Source: Planctomycetota bacterium (GTDB lineage Bacteria; Planctomycetota; PUPC01). From it: a stretch of 21,699 bases of DNA. The translations under genes were made by a program, and so were the position numbers. Positions 13,843 to 21,442 of the stretch are shown here, one piece after another. A model generated the notes under the pieces. That model was not told where the DNA came from, did no database searches, and was given only the letters and a program-made list of their open reading frames with translations. Positions within the stretch are counted from its first letter, which is position 1, and the number at the start of each line of letters is the position of its first letter. Location: positions 1-21,699 of the forward strand of contig PWKM01000244.1 in the NCBI GenBank assembly GCA_003559755.1, written 5' to 3'.

Positions 13843-14946
13843 TTACTCCCGGCGGGGCCGGTCGTGCTGATCGATGAATCGGATGTTGTCCAGGTAAACC
13901 AGCCCCTCCTCCTCTGTATTGTAAATGAGGATGATGAGCTGCCGGACGTTATCGGCGTTCCCCAGCCGGCTTGTATGCCGCCAGTTCGTATCTTCGGTCT
14001 TGAAATCATTGGTATCGAGTGGTATCTGGACTTGGACCCACTCTCGCGGCGGGACCCGCCGTGCGTGGCTCTCGTGGAACTTCCAGCCGGGAAAGGTGTT
14101 CAGCGCGATGGCCACACCGAACGATTTCTCGCCGGCATTCCAGATGTCGAACGCCACGTACTTGTACTCGCTCAGGTCCCATTGCCCGTCGAGGCGCACA
14201 GCGGTCTTGTCCTTCCGGCCCCTGTACTGCACGCTCAGTATCTTGTTCTGTTGCTCCTGGAGCGCCTGTTCGACAATCGTCGCCTCGGCCTCGTTGCCCC
14301 ATGCCTCGACTTCCCAGTTGTCCTCGGCCTCGAGGTATTCAATGGCTCGGGGGACCCGCGGCTCCTCTTCGACTTCCCCTTCTTCTTCGTCCTCCGGCTC
14401 ATCTTCCGGTTCTTCTCGCGGGTCTCTCGCCTCCTCCGGGTCTTCAGCGGTACGGAGCGGAGCGAGCCGGTCCAGCCCCGCGATGACGTCGCCGCGTGAC
14501 GGATTCTGCTGGTGAATCCGCTCGTACGCTTTATATGCCAGGTCCCACTCCTCCTGCTCCTCCATCAGGCGTGCGACGTTGAGCAGCACCTCCTCGGAGA
14601 CATTCTCGCGGGTGAGGATGATCGCACAGGTCTCCGCCGCTTCTTCCGCCATCTCGTGCCGCATGAGCAGTTCGACGAAACGGTAGAGCGCGCGGGGCGT
14701 GTCCCGGTTCTGCGCCTGCATGGCGGCCAGGTTCGACTCGTAGTTGATGATGATTTTTTTGATCTGCGGCCATTGCAGAGTGATCTCGCCGTGCGCGACC
14801 CGGACGTCCACCCCGCCGGCATGTTCGGCGATAACGTTCACGTCCGGCCCCTCGAGTGTCCGTCCGTCCTTGAATATAATCGTATCGGTGAACGCGATGG
14901 GCGCCGAAAGGACAATAGCCGTCAATAGAATCGTAAGTCGTCGCAT
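13843..14946 (-). CDS. Secreted protein with TPR-like helices, acidic linker and CBM-like domain
   Basis: A 367-residue protein. I start it at 14946, where MRRLTILLTAIVLSAPIAF forms a signal peptide and a GGGGGT ribosome-site-like stretch precedes the ATG; the longer frame to 15189 covers the promoter. Residues ~21-66 (TIIFKDGRTLEG, ITLQWPQIKKI) form a small beta-rich domain of a kind frequent in planctomycete secreted proteins. Residues ~75-162 are helical and TPR-like (EEWDLAYKAYERIHQQNPS). Residues ~167-197 are almost all Glu, Asp, Pro and Arg. The last ~130 residues (WDLSEYKYVAFDIWN, WVQVQIPL, GLVYLDNIRFID) look like a carbohydrate-binding jelly roll of the CBM11/galactose-binding type. 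No catalytic motif is seen, so it may bind an extracellular glycan or partner. The start, promoter and TPR count are my reading. Confidence 0.8.
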   Translation of the reverse strand: MRRLTILLTAIVLSAPIAFTDTIIFKDGRTLEGPDVNVIAEHAGGVDVRVAHGEITLQWPQIKKIIINYESNLAAMQAQNRDTPRALYRFVELLMRHEMAEEAAETCAIILTRENVSEEVLLNVARLMEEQEEWDLAYKAYERIHQQNPSRGDVIAGLDRLAPLRTAEDPEEARDPREEPEDEPEDEEEGEVEEEPRVPRAIEYLEAEDNWEVEAWGNEAEATIVEQALQEQQNKILSVQYRGRKDKTAVRLDGQWDLSEYKYVAFDIWNAGEKSFGVAIALNTFPGWKFHESHARRVPPREWVQVQIPLDTNDFKTEDTNWRHTSRLGNADNVRQLIILIYNTEEEGLVYLDNIRFIDQHDRPRRE

Positions 14947-14966
14947 TGCAACCCCCAAATTATGCC

Positions 14967-14986
14967 GGATGTGGCCTGATACATCC
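14967..14986. promoter_or_regulatory. Inverted repeat at the start of the secreted-protein transcript
   Basis: GGATGT (14967-14972) and ACATCC (14981-14986) form a perfect 6-bp inverted repeat with an 8-base gap. It sits just past the predicted minus-strand start near 14982, so it could be an operator or a hairpin in the leader. Confidence 0.35.
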
Positions 14987-14988
14987 AC

Positions 14989-15018
14989 ATTATATACCCT
15001 GCCCAAGGCATAGTTCAA
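14989..15018 (-). promoter_or_regulatory. Promoter of the minus-strand secreted protein
   Basis: On the minus strand, TTGAAC (15013-15018), an 18-base spacer and a perfect TATAAT (14989-14994). It is divergent from the rpmE promoter, with about 57 bases between the two -35 boxes. Confidence 0.65.
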
Positions 15019-15074
15019 GCCGAAATATGGATTTCCGACGCGGAGGGCAGCCGGCGATTCCGCAACGATAAAAC

Positions 15075-15102
15075 TTGAAACTTCTCGGGGTTTGGGTAAA
15101 AT
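15075..15102 (+). promoter_or_regulatory. Promoter of the rpmE-prfA-... operon
   Basis: TTGAAA (15075-15080), a 16-base spacer and TAAAAT (15097-15102) followed by GG. Start near 15109, leader about 44 bases. No other clear promoter is seen up to 21699, so this may drive the whole nine-gene cluster. Confidence 0.65.
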
Positions 15103-15152
15103 GGTGTTTGCGTCGTTGGGGTATCGAGAATTATCGTGAGAAGGATTGTGTG

Positions 15153-15416
15153 ATGAAAAAAGACATTCATCCGGACTATAAACCGGCAACCGTCACCTGC
15201 ATGTGCGGAAACGTCATAGAGACGCGGTCTACGCGCGGCGATTTCGAGATCGAGGTGTGCTCTGCCTGCCATCCGTTCTTCACCGGAAAGCAGAAGTATG
15301 TGGACACCGCAGGCCGCGTCGAGCGATTCCAACGCCGGTACGGCAATTACGCCGGCCGAAGGGACGCCCAGCCGGAGGAAACCGCTGAGTCCGCCGCCGA
15401 GCAGGACAGCCAATAA
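15153..15416 (+). CDS. rpmE: Ribosomal protein bL31, zinc-binding type
   Basis: An 87-residue bL31 of the large ribosomal subunit. The start MKKDIHPDY at 15153 follows an AAGGA ribosome site; the longer frame upstream is the promoter region. The four zinc ligands of the C+ type are all present: CMC near residue 17-19 and CSAC-HPF near 37-41, so it needs zinc. The last ~20 residues are a Glu/Ala-rich tail (QPEETAESAAEQDSQ) longer than the E. coli protein, and may be flexible. It is the first gene of the operon, 18 bases before prfA. Confidence 0.95.
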   Translation: MKKDIHPDYKPATVTCMCGNVIETRSTRGDFEIEVCSACHPFFTGKQKYVDTAGRVERFQRRYGNYAGRRDAQPEETAESAAEQDSQ

Positions 15417-15434
15417 GACGGTGAGGAGGCCGCT

Positions 15435-16529
15435 ATGCTGAACGGGCCCCTCCTTGCCCGCCTCGCCGAACTGGCATCCCGGGCCGATGAACTCGAAAAG
15501 CTGCTCGCCGATCCCGATGTGATCGGCAACCGGGCTCTCTTCCAAAAATATGCCCAGGAGTACGGGTTCGCCTCCCGCGCCGCTGAAAAATACCGCGAGG
15601 CGCAGGAACTCAAGGACCGGCGCGACGAGGCCGAGACCATCCTGGCCGAAGAACCGGAAGGCGAGTTGGGCACGCTGGCCAGCCAGGAGTTGGACGAACT
15701 CGCCTCGGTCGAGCAGGCGCTGGAGGCAGAGGTCGAGGACCTTCTCCTCACCGAAGACGCGGACTCCCAGCGGAATGTAATCATCGAGATCCGCCCGGGA
15801 ACCGGCGGGGACGAGGCCGCCCTGTTCGCCGCCGACCTGTTCCGGATCTACAGCAAATACGCGGAGGGCCGGGGTTGGAAGACGGAGATGGTCTCGAGCC
15901 ATCCGACCGAGCTGGGCGGGTTCCGCGAAGTCATCTTCGCAGTGAAAGGAAATGATGTGTACAGTCGCCTGCGTTTCGAGAGCGGCGGACACCGGGTCCA
16001 ACGAGTGCCCGCCACCGAGGCGAGCGGCCGCATCCACACATCCGCTGTGACCGTGGCGGTGCTTCCCGAAGCGGAGGAAATCGACATCGAGATTGACCAG
16101 GAAGACCTCCGGATCGACCGGTTCAGCTCATCCGGCCCCGGCGGGCAGAGTGTCAACCGGACTGCATCGGCCATCCGGCTGACACACGAACCCTCCGGAA
16201 TGGTGGTCTCCTGCCAGGACGAAAAAAGTCAGCACAAGAACCTGGCGAAGGCGATGCGAGTACTCAGGAGCCGCCTGTACGAGCAGGAAGTTCAGGCCCG
16301 GAAGCAAGAGCGCGACGCCACACGGAGGTCACAGATCGGCTCCGGAGATCGGAGCGAGCGAATCCGGACCTACAACTACCCCCAGGACAGGGTCACCGAC
16401 CATCGCCTGGGGAAGAGCTATTCGCTCACCCAGATTGTGGCTGGCGATATCGACAAGCTCCTGGCCGACCTGGTCGAAAAAGACAAGGAAGACCGACTCG
16501 CCGCATTGAACGAAACCGCAGGATCATAA
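15435..16529 (+). CDS. prfA: Peptide chain release factor 1
   Basis: A 364-residue class I release factor that reads UAA and UAG. The GGQ motif that triggers peptidyl-tRNA hydrolysis is at 236-238, and the anticodon-like PxT motif is PAT at 192-194, which identifies RF1 rather than RF2. A GAGGAGG ribosome site precedes the ATG. Its stop overlaps the start of prmC in TAATG (one shared base), fitting the fact that PrmC methylates the GGQ glutamine of this same protein. The normal length and intact motifs indicate a functional gene. Confidence 0.97.
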   Translation: MLNGPLLARLAELASRADELEKLLADPDVIGNRALFQKYAQEYGFASRAAEKYREAQELKDRRDEAETILAEEPEGELGTLASQELDELASVEQALEAEVEDLLLTEDADSQRNVIIEIRPGTGGDEAALFAADLFRIYSKYAEGRGWKTEMVSSHPTELGGFREVIFAVKGNDVYSRLRFESGGHRVQRVPATEASGRIHTSAVTVAVLPEAEEIDIEIDQEDLRIDRFSSSGPGGQSVNRTASAIRLTHEPSGMVVSCQDEKSQHKNLAKAMRVLRSRLYEQEVQARKQERDATRRSQIGSGDRSERIRTYNYPQDRVTDHRLGKSYSLTQIVAGDIDKLLADLVEKDKEDRLAALNETAGS

Positions 16530-17404
16530 TGGCCAGGGACTGGACAGTCCTCGACCTGATAAACGCGACCCGAGTATTCTTTGAAAAGAAGGGTATCAAC
16601 GATACCGCCCGGCTCGACGCCGAACTCCTCTTGGCTCACGTGATGGGATGCCAGAGGATCGATCTGTACGTGCGATTTGATGAGGAAGTGACCGAGCCGG
16701 AACTGTCCCGATTTCGGGAACTGGTTCGACAGCGGGGCGAGCGACGCCCCACGGCACAGGTTCTGGGCCATCGTGAGTTCTTCTCACGCCGGTTCGAGAT
16801 CAACGGCGATGTGCTCGTGCCCAGGCCGGAGACGGAGACGCTCGTCGAACACGTACTGGGCGAGCTTGAGGACGGGCCGCTGCTCACAGCCGACATCGGG
16901 ACCGGCAGCGGAGTCATCGCAGTAACACTGGCCCTGGAACGGCCCGAATCGACCGTTTACGCCACGGACATTTCGGAGCCAGCCCTCGCCGTCGCGCGGC
17001 GAAACATCGAAGGCCACCGAGTGGCCGACCGGGTCGCGTTGCGTCTGGGCGATCTGCTCGAGCCGCTGGCGGACGAAGGGCTGGAAGGCCAACTCGACGC
17101 GGTGGTGTCCAATCCGCCATACGTGGCGGAGAAAGAACGCGGTGACCTGCCGCCGGAGGTGCTCGAATACGAGCCGGAGATCGCATTGTTCTCCGGGCCG
17201 GATGGCGTGGATCACACTCTGCGTCTTCTGGCGAACGCGCCGGCGTTTCTCAAGCCCGGTGGGCTGTTGGCCCTTGAACTGAGTGAGTTCACCGCCGACC
17301 AGATGCGAGAGCAGGCGGAAACGATTGACGACCTGAACCATGTGCGCATCCACGAAGACCTGCGCGGGACCGACCGCGTGCTTCTGGCCAGAAAGGCGAG
17401 TTAA
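16529..17404 (+). CDS. prmC: Release factor glutamine N5-methyltransferase
   Basis: A 291-residue SAM-dependent methyltransferase that methylates the Gln of the GGQ motif in RF1 and RF2. The N-terminal helical substrate domain ends around residue 70; LGHREFFSRRFEINGDVLVPRPET is the linker. The SAM-binding loop is DIGTGSG near 119-125 and the catalytic NPPY is at 195-198. The start overlaps the prfA stop and is part of the usual prfA-prmC pair. Confidence 0.96.
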   Translation: MARDWTVLDLINATRVFFEKKGINDTARLDAELLLAHVMGCQRIDLYVRFDEEVTEPELSRFRELVRQRGERRPTAQVLGHREFFSRRFEINGDVLVPRPETETLVEHVLGELEDGPLLTADIGTGSGVIAVTLALERPESTVYATDISEPALAVARRNIEGHRVADRVALRLGDLLEPLADEGLEGQLDAVVSNPPYVAEKERGDLPPEVLEYEPEIALFSGPDGVDHTLRLLANAPAFLKPGGLLALELSEFTADQMREQAETIDDLNHVRIHEDLRGTDRVLLARKAS

Positions 17405-17421
17405 AGGCAGAGTAAGCTGAT

Positions 17422-18696
17422 ATGGACCGATTTGACGTGCAAGGCGGAAATCCACTGACAGGCGAGGTCCACGTGAACGGGGCGAAGAACGCCGCCCTGC
17501 CGCTGATGGCCGCCGCACTGATGGGAGACGGAACCACCCGCCTGGCCGGGATTCCCGACCTCCGGGACATTCGTACAATGTCAGGCCTGCTGCGCGAACT
17601 CGGCGTCGATGTGAATCGAGAGCCCGACGGCACCATCGAAATCACCCCCGGGGACAACGGGCGAATCGAGGCCCCGTACGAACTGGTACGCCAGATGCGG
17701 GCCAGCGTGTGCCTGCTCGGCCCCCTGCTCGCCCGACGAAAGCGGGCACGTGTTTCCATGCCCGGCGGGTGCGTCATCGGCGTTCGCCCCATCGACCTGC
17801 ACCTCAAGGGCCTTTCCGCACTGGGGGCCCAGATCGAGCTTGAAGGCGGTTACATCGACGCGAGCGCCCCGGAACTGACCGGCAGCGAAATCTACCTCGG
17901 CGGTCCGCACGGCTCGACCGCCCTCGGAACCTGTAACATCATGATGGCCGCCTGCCTGGCAAAGGGCCGGACGATCATCGAGTGCGCCGCCTGCGAGCCG
18001 GAAATCGTGGACCTGGCACAGTTCCTCACCAAGATGGGCGCACGCATCCACGGTGCCGGCAGCCACCGCATCGTGATCGACGGAGTCCCGGAACTGCACG
18101 GTACCGAACACCGGGTTATCCCGGACCGCATCGAGGCGGGCACCTTTATGGTCGCGGCCGCGATTACCGGTGGCGATATCACCATACGCGGTCTGCGGAC
18201 CGAGCACCTGTCGGCCGTGATCGACACGCTCCGGCGGATCGGGGTGGTTTTCGATACGGACGGGGACGCCTGTCGCGTCAGGGCGCCGGACGCTCTCTCT
18301 GCGTCGGAAGTCATCGCCCTCCCCTACCCCGGGCTGCCCACCGATCTCCAGGCCCAGATAACGGCCCTGCTCGTCCGGGCCGAGGGGATCAGTGTGGTCA
18401 CCGACAAGGTCTTCCCCGACCGCTTCATGCACGTAGCCGAGCTGAGCCGGATGGGCGCACAGATTCGCAAGGCGGGCTCGAGTGCGATCATCGTCGGCCA
18501 GCCGGCGCTGACAGCGGCCCCGGTGATGGCATCCGACCTGAGGGCGAGCGCCGCCCTTGTCCTTGCCGCGATGGCCGCAAAAGGATATACTATAATACAT
18601 CGTATATACCATATCGACCGGGGGTACGGGCGGATCGAACAGCGGCTCAACGACCTTGGCGCCCGGATTGAACGCGTACAGGAAGACTATCCATAA
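17422..18696 (+). CDS. murA: UDP-N-acetylglucosamine 1-carboxyvinyltransferase
   Basis: A 424-residue MurA, the first committed step of peptidoglycan synthesis (enolpyruvyl transfer from PEP to UDP-GlcNAc). NGAKNAALP near residue 19 carries the conserved Lys-Asn, and MPGGC with the catalytic Cys117 is intact, so the protein should be fosfomycin-sensitive by this criterion. The RPIDLHLKGLSALGA and MTDLQAQ-like blocks (PTDLQAQITALL) are present. It confirms that this organism makes a peptidoglycan precursor, which is relevant for a probable planctomycete. Length is normal. Confidence 0.96.
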   Translation: MDRFDVQGGNPLTGEVHVNGAKNAALPLMAAALMGDGTTRLAGIPDLRDIRTMSGLLRELGVDVNREPDGTIEITPGDNGRIEAPYELVRQMRASVCLLGPLLARRKRARVSMPGGCVIGVRPIDLHLKGLSALGAQIELEGGYIDASAPELTGSEIYLGGPHGSTALGTCNIMMAACLAKGRTIIECAACEPEIVDLAQFLTKMGARIHGAGSHRIVIDGVPELHGTEHRVIPDRIEAGTFMVAAAITGGDITIRGLRTEHLSAVIDTLRRIGVVFDTDGDACRVRAPDALSASEVIALPYPGLPTDLQAQITALLVRAEGISVVTDKVFPDRFMHVAELSRMGAQIRKAGSSAIIVGQPALTAAPVMASDLRASAALVLAAMAAKGYTIIHRIYHIDRGYGRIEQRLNDLGARIERVQEDYP

Positions 18697-18711
18697 GCCC
18701 AGAGAGGCACC

Positions 18712-20034
18712 ATGTTTGAAACGATAAGCAACGCGCTCGAAAATGTGTTCAGCGGCTTCCGCAAAAAAGGCAAGCTGACGGAGAAGAACATCAAGGAGGG
18801 GATGCGGGAGATCCGCATGGCCCTGCTCGAGGCGGACGTCAGTTACAAGGTGGCCCGCAGTTTCGTGAAATCCTGCACCGAAAAGGCGGTTGGGCAGGAG
18901 ATCATCAAGAGCATTCAGCCCACCCAGCAGATCGTCAAGATTGTCCACGACGAGCTGATCAACCTGATGGGTGAGGCCGACACGTCGCTCCCGGTCAAAG
19001 ACGGCAGCAGCCCGGGGGTGGTCATGCTGCTCGGCCTGCAGGGAAGCGGCAAGACAACAACAGCGGCCAAGTTGGCCCACCTGGCCCGCCGCAAAGGCCG
19101 GAAACCGATGCTGGTGGCGGCCGACGTTCAGCGACCCGCCGGAGTCAAGCAGCTTCAACTCCTCGGCGAGCAAATCGACGTGCCGGTCTTTACCGAGGAT
19201 TTCACTCCGCCCCGTATCTGCAAGATGGCCGTCAAATTCGCACAGAAGGAGGGCTGTGACCTCGTCATCCTGGACACGGCAGGACGCCTTCACATTGACG
19301 AAGCCCTGATGGGCGAGTTGGAAGAGATTGCCAACAAGGTGAAACCGGACCAGCGCCTGCTGGTGGCGAACTCGATGACCGGCCAGGATGCTATCCAGAG
19401 TGCCGACGAGTTCAATCGAAAGCTCGGCATCGACGGAGTCATTCTGACCATGCTGGACGGTGACGCCCGCGGCGGTGCCGCCCTTTCCATCCGGGCGGTC
19501 ACCGGAAAACCCATCAAGTTCGTCGGCGTGGGCGAAAAGATCGACAACCTCGAAGAGTTTCATCCGGACCGACTCGCCGGTCGCATCCTGGGGATGGGCG
19601 ACGTGGTCTCCCTGGTCGAGAAGGCACAGGAGACCGTCGATAAAGAAAAGGCGATCGAGTTCCAGAAGAAGATTCAGAAGGCGACCTTCACTCTCGACGA
19701 CATGCTCGAACAGTTCCAGCAGTTGAAACGGATGGGGCCGCTCTCCGACCTGCTGGGGAAAATACCCGGCATTGGCAACATGATCGGCGACGAGGAGATC
19801 GACGAGTCCGAGTTCGCAAGAGTCGAAGCGATCATCCAGTCGATGACCATCGAGGAAAGGTTGCACCCCGAGATCATTGACGGGAGGCGGCGTCTTCGGA
19901 TATCATCGGGGAGCGGTACCGACGTGCAGGAAGTAAACGCCCTGCTGAAAGATTTCAAACAGATGAAGAAGATGATCAAGAAGGGAGCAAAAGGTAAAGG
20001 CGGGGGATTTCCCGCCGGGCTCCCGCTTCGTTAG
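18712..20034 (+). CDS. ffh: Signal recognition particle GTPase Ffh (SRP54)
   Basis: A 440-residue SRP54 that binds signal sequences of nascent membrane proteins and docks with FtsY. The N domain (helical, ~1-95) is followed by the P-loop GLQGSGKTTT from residue 108, DTAGRLH at ~184-190, and the G-domain end GVGEKIDNLEEF. The M domain starts near 300; it carries MGPLSDLLGKIPGI and RRRLRISSGSGTDV, the RNA-binding RIxxGSG motif. The C-terminal tail is Lys/Gly-rich and short, with fewer Met than in E. coli. A GAGAGG ribosome site precedes the ATG. It acts together with SecA in protein export, but the two are in separate operons here. Confidence 0.97.
   Translation: MFETISNALENVFSGFRKKGKLTEKNIKEGMREIRMALLEADVSYKVARSFVKSCTEKAVGQEIIKSIQPTQQIVKIVHDELINLMGEADTSLPVKDGSSPGVVMLLGLQGSGKTTTAAKLAHLARRKGRKPMLVAADVQRPAGVKQLQLLGEQIDVPVFTEDFTPPRICKMAVKFAQKEGCDLVILDTAGRLHIDEALMGELEEIANKVKPDQRLLVANSMTGQDAIQSADEFNRKLGIDGVILTMLDGDARGGAALSIRAVTGKPIKFVGVGEKIDNLEEFHPDRLAGRILGMGDVVSLVEKAQETVDKEKAIEFQKKIQKATFTLDDMLEQFQQLKRMGPLSDLLGKIPGIGNMIGDEEIDESEFARVEAIIQSMTIEERLHPEIIDGRRRLRISSGSGTDVQEVNALLKDFKQMKKMIKKGAKGKGGGFPAGLPLR
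19999..20016 (+). promoter_or_regulatory. GC hairpin at the end of ffh
   Basis: GGCGGG (19999-20004) and CCCGCC (20011-20016) form a perfect 6-bp stem with a 6-base loop, inside the last codons of ffh and about 20 bases before the rpsP ribosome site. There is no T tract, so it is not a terminator by itself. Confidence 0.35.
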
Positions 20035-20048
20035 TAAGGAGATATCAA

Positions 20049-20300
20049 TTGGCCACACGAATCAGACTGAAACGGATGGGCCAGCGCAACCGCCCGTTCT
20101 ATCGAATCAGCGTCTTCGAAAAGCGGTCACAGCGCGATGGGAAAGCTCTCGAAACGCTGGGGACGTATAATCCGCTGGCGGAAGACGACGCAGACAAGGT
20201 GACGCTGAAGCGGGATCGAGTCCTGCACTGGCTGGATAACGGTGCCAAGCCCAGCCAGACGGTGCAGAACATCCTCAAGCAAAACGGCATTCACGTGTGA
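20049..20300 (+). CDS. rpsP: Ribosomal protein bS16
   Basis: An 83-residue bS16 of the small subunit, with the family start ATRIRLKRMGQRNRPFYRI and the LGTYNPL block. The start codon is TTG, placed by an AAGGAG ribosome site at 20036-20041 seven bases earlier; there is no ATG that would fit the family's N-terminus. It lies between two GC hairpins, at 19999-20016 and 20301-20317. Confidence 0.96.
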   Translation: MATRIRLKRMGQRNRPFYRISVFEKRSQRDGKALETLGTYNPLAEDDADKVTLKRDRVLHWLDNGAKPSQTVQNILKQNGIHV

Positions 20301-20317
20301 GCAGGGCAGCCCCCTGC
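20301..20317 (+). promoter_or_regulatory. GC hairpin before the trmD ribosome site
   Basis: GCAGGG (20301-20306) and CCCTGC (20312-20317) form a perfect 6-bp stem with a 5-base loop, starting one base after the rpsP stop and ending just before the AGGAG ribosome site of trmD. It could limit trmD translation or mark an RNA processing site. Confidence 0.4.
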
Positions 20318-20328
20318 AGGAGCTTTCA

Positions 20329-21039
20329 ATGCTTCGCGTAGACGTGATCACAATCTTCCCGGATGTCTTCGAACCCTATCTGTCGGAGGGCATGCTCGCG
20401 ATCGCCCGCCGCAACAGGGCAATCGAAGTGTGCGTCCACGATCTGCGTGATTACTCGACAGACAAACACAGGAGCGTGGATGACCGTCCCTACGGCGGCG
20501 GGCCGGGAATGGTAATGATGCCCGCCCCGGTGTTTCGGGCCGTCGAAGACATCTCGGCCGAGACCGAGCCGGCCCCCCGCACGATCATGCTCACTCCCCA
20601 GGGACGGCGGCTCGACCAGTCCCTGAGCCGCGAACTCGCCGGGGAAGAGCGCTTGCTGCTCGTCTGTGGCCGATACGAAGGATTCGACGAGCGAATCCGA
20701 GCCGGTCTGAAGCCCGAAGAGTTGTCCATCGGCGACTACGTTCTGACCGGCGGCGAACTCCCGGCACTCGTTGTCATCGATGCGGTCACCCGGCTGTTAC
20801 CCGGTGTTCTGGGCCACGAGGACTCGGCCCAGTTCGATTCGTTCACCGAAAACCGATTGGATTGTCCTCAGTACACCCGGCCCGCCGAGTTCCGAGGGAT
20901 GCGGGTCCCCGACGTTCTTCTCAGTGGCGATCACGGCGCTGTGGCCCGGTGGCGGCTGGAACAGAGCATCCGCCGGACCCGCGAGCGCCGACCCGATATC
21001 CTGGCAAGACAAACCTGTTCCGCAAACGATAAGGAATGA
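20329..21039 (+). CDS. trmD: tRNA (guanine-37-N1)-methyltransferase
   Basis: A 236-residue SPOUT-family enzyme that makes m1G37 in tRNAs reading CNN codons, preventing +1 frameshifts. I start it at MLRVDVITIFP, the family's usual N-terminus, preceded by AGGAG; the longer frame is a read-through of rpsP. DDRPYGGGPGMVM at ~50, the SAM-knot LLVCGRYEGFDERI and SIGDYVLTGGELPALVVIDAVTR at ~125-150 are intact, and LDCPQYTRP contains the conserved DxPxYTRP block that carries the catalytic Asp. It follows rpsP directly; rimM, which sits between them in many bacteria, is missing here. Confidence 0.96.
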   Translation: MLRVDVITIFPDVFEPYLSEGMLAIARRNRAIEVCVHDLRDYSTDKHRSVDDRPYGGGPGMVMMPAPVFRAVEDISAETEPAPRTIMLTPQGRRLDQSLSRELAGEERLLLVCGRYEGFDERIRAGLKPEELSIGDYVLTGGELPALVVIDAVTRLLPGVLGHEDSAQFDSFTENRLDCPQYTRPAEFRGMRVPDVLLSGDHGAVARWRLEQSIRRTRERRPDILARQTCSANDKE

Positions 21040-21043
21040 GCAA

Positions 21044-21433
21044 ATGGACCTGATCCGAGAGTACGAGAATCAGCAGGCGAAAGACGACATCCCCGAGTTT
21101 CACGTTGGCGATACTGTGGGCGTACACGTGCAGACGACCGACGGCGGGCGCAACCGGACCCACGTTTTCGAGGGCATCGTGATCGCCCGTAAGGGACGCA
21201 AGGTCAACGAACGAATCACGGTCAGGCGGATCGTTTCCGGCGAAGGCGTCGAGCGGACGTTCCCCCTGAATTCGCCTGCGATATCGGCCATCAAGGTCGT
21301 CCGTCGCGGCGATGTTCGCCGGGCGAAGCTGCACTACTTGCGAAAGCGAGTGGGCAAGGCCGCCCAGGTAAGCGAGAAGCGGCCGACACGCGCGAAACCG
21401 GCCAATAAAACTTCCTCCAAAAAGGAAGGATAA
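21044..21433 (+). CDS. rplS: Ribosomal protein bL19
   Basis: A 129-residue bL19 of the large subunit, at the 30S-50S interface. The start ATG at 21044 lies four bases after the trmD stop, with AAGGA before it; the longer frame upstream is read-through of trmD. FHVGDTVGVHVQ, FEGIVIARKGRK and RRGDVRRAKLHYLR are all family blocks. The C-terminus ends in a basic tail (TRAKPANKTSSKKEG), common in this protein. Confidence 0.95.
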   Translation: MDLIREYENQQAKDDIPEFHVGDTVGVHVQTTDGGRNRTHVFEGIVIARKGRKVNERITVRRIVSGEGVERTFPLNSPAISAIKVVRRGDVRRAKLHYLRKRVGKAAQVSEKRPTRAKPANKTSSKKEG

Positions 21434-21442
21434 CGGGTAGGA

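Noticed and set aside
17581..19866. A 761-residue open frame on the minus strand
   Set aside because: It lies antisense to both murA and ffh, has no recognisable domain and is a product of high-GC codon bias in those two certain genes.
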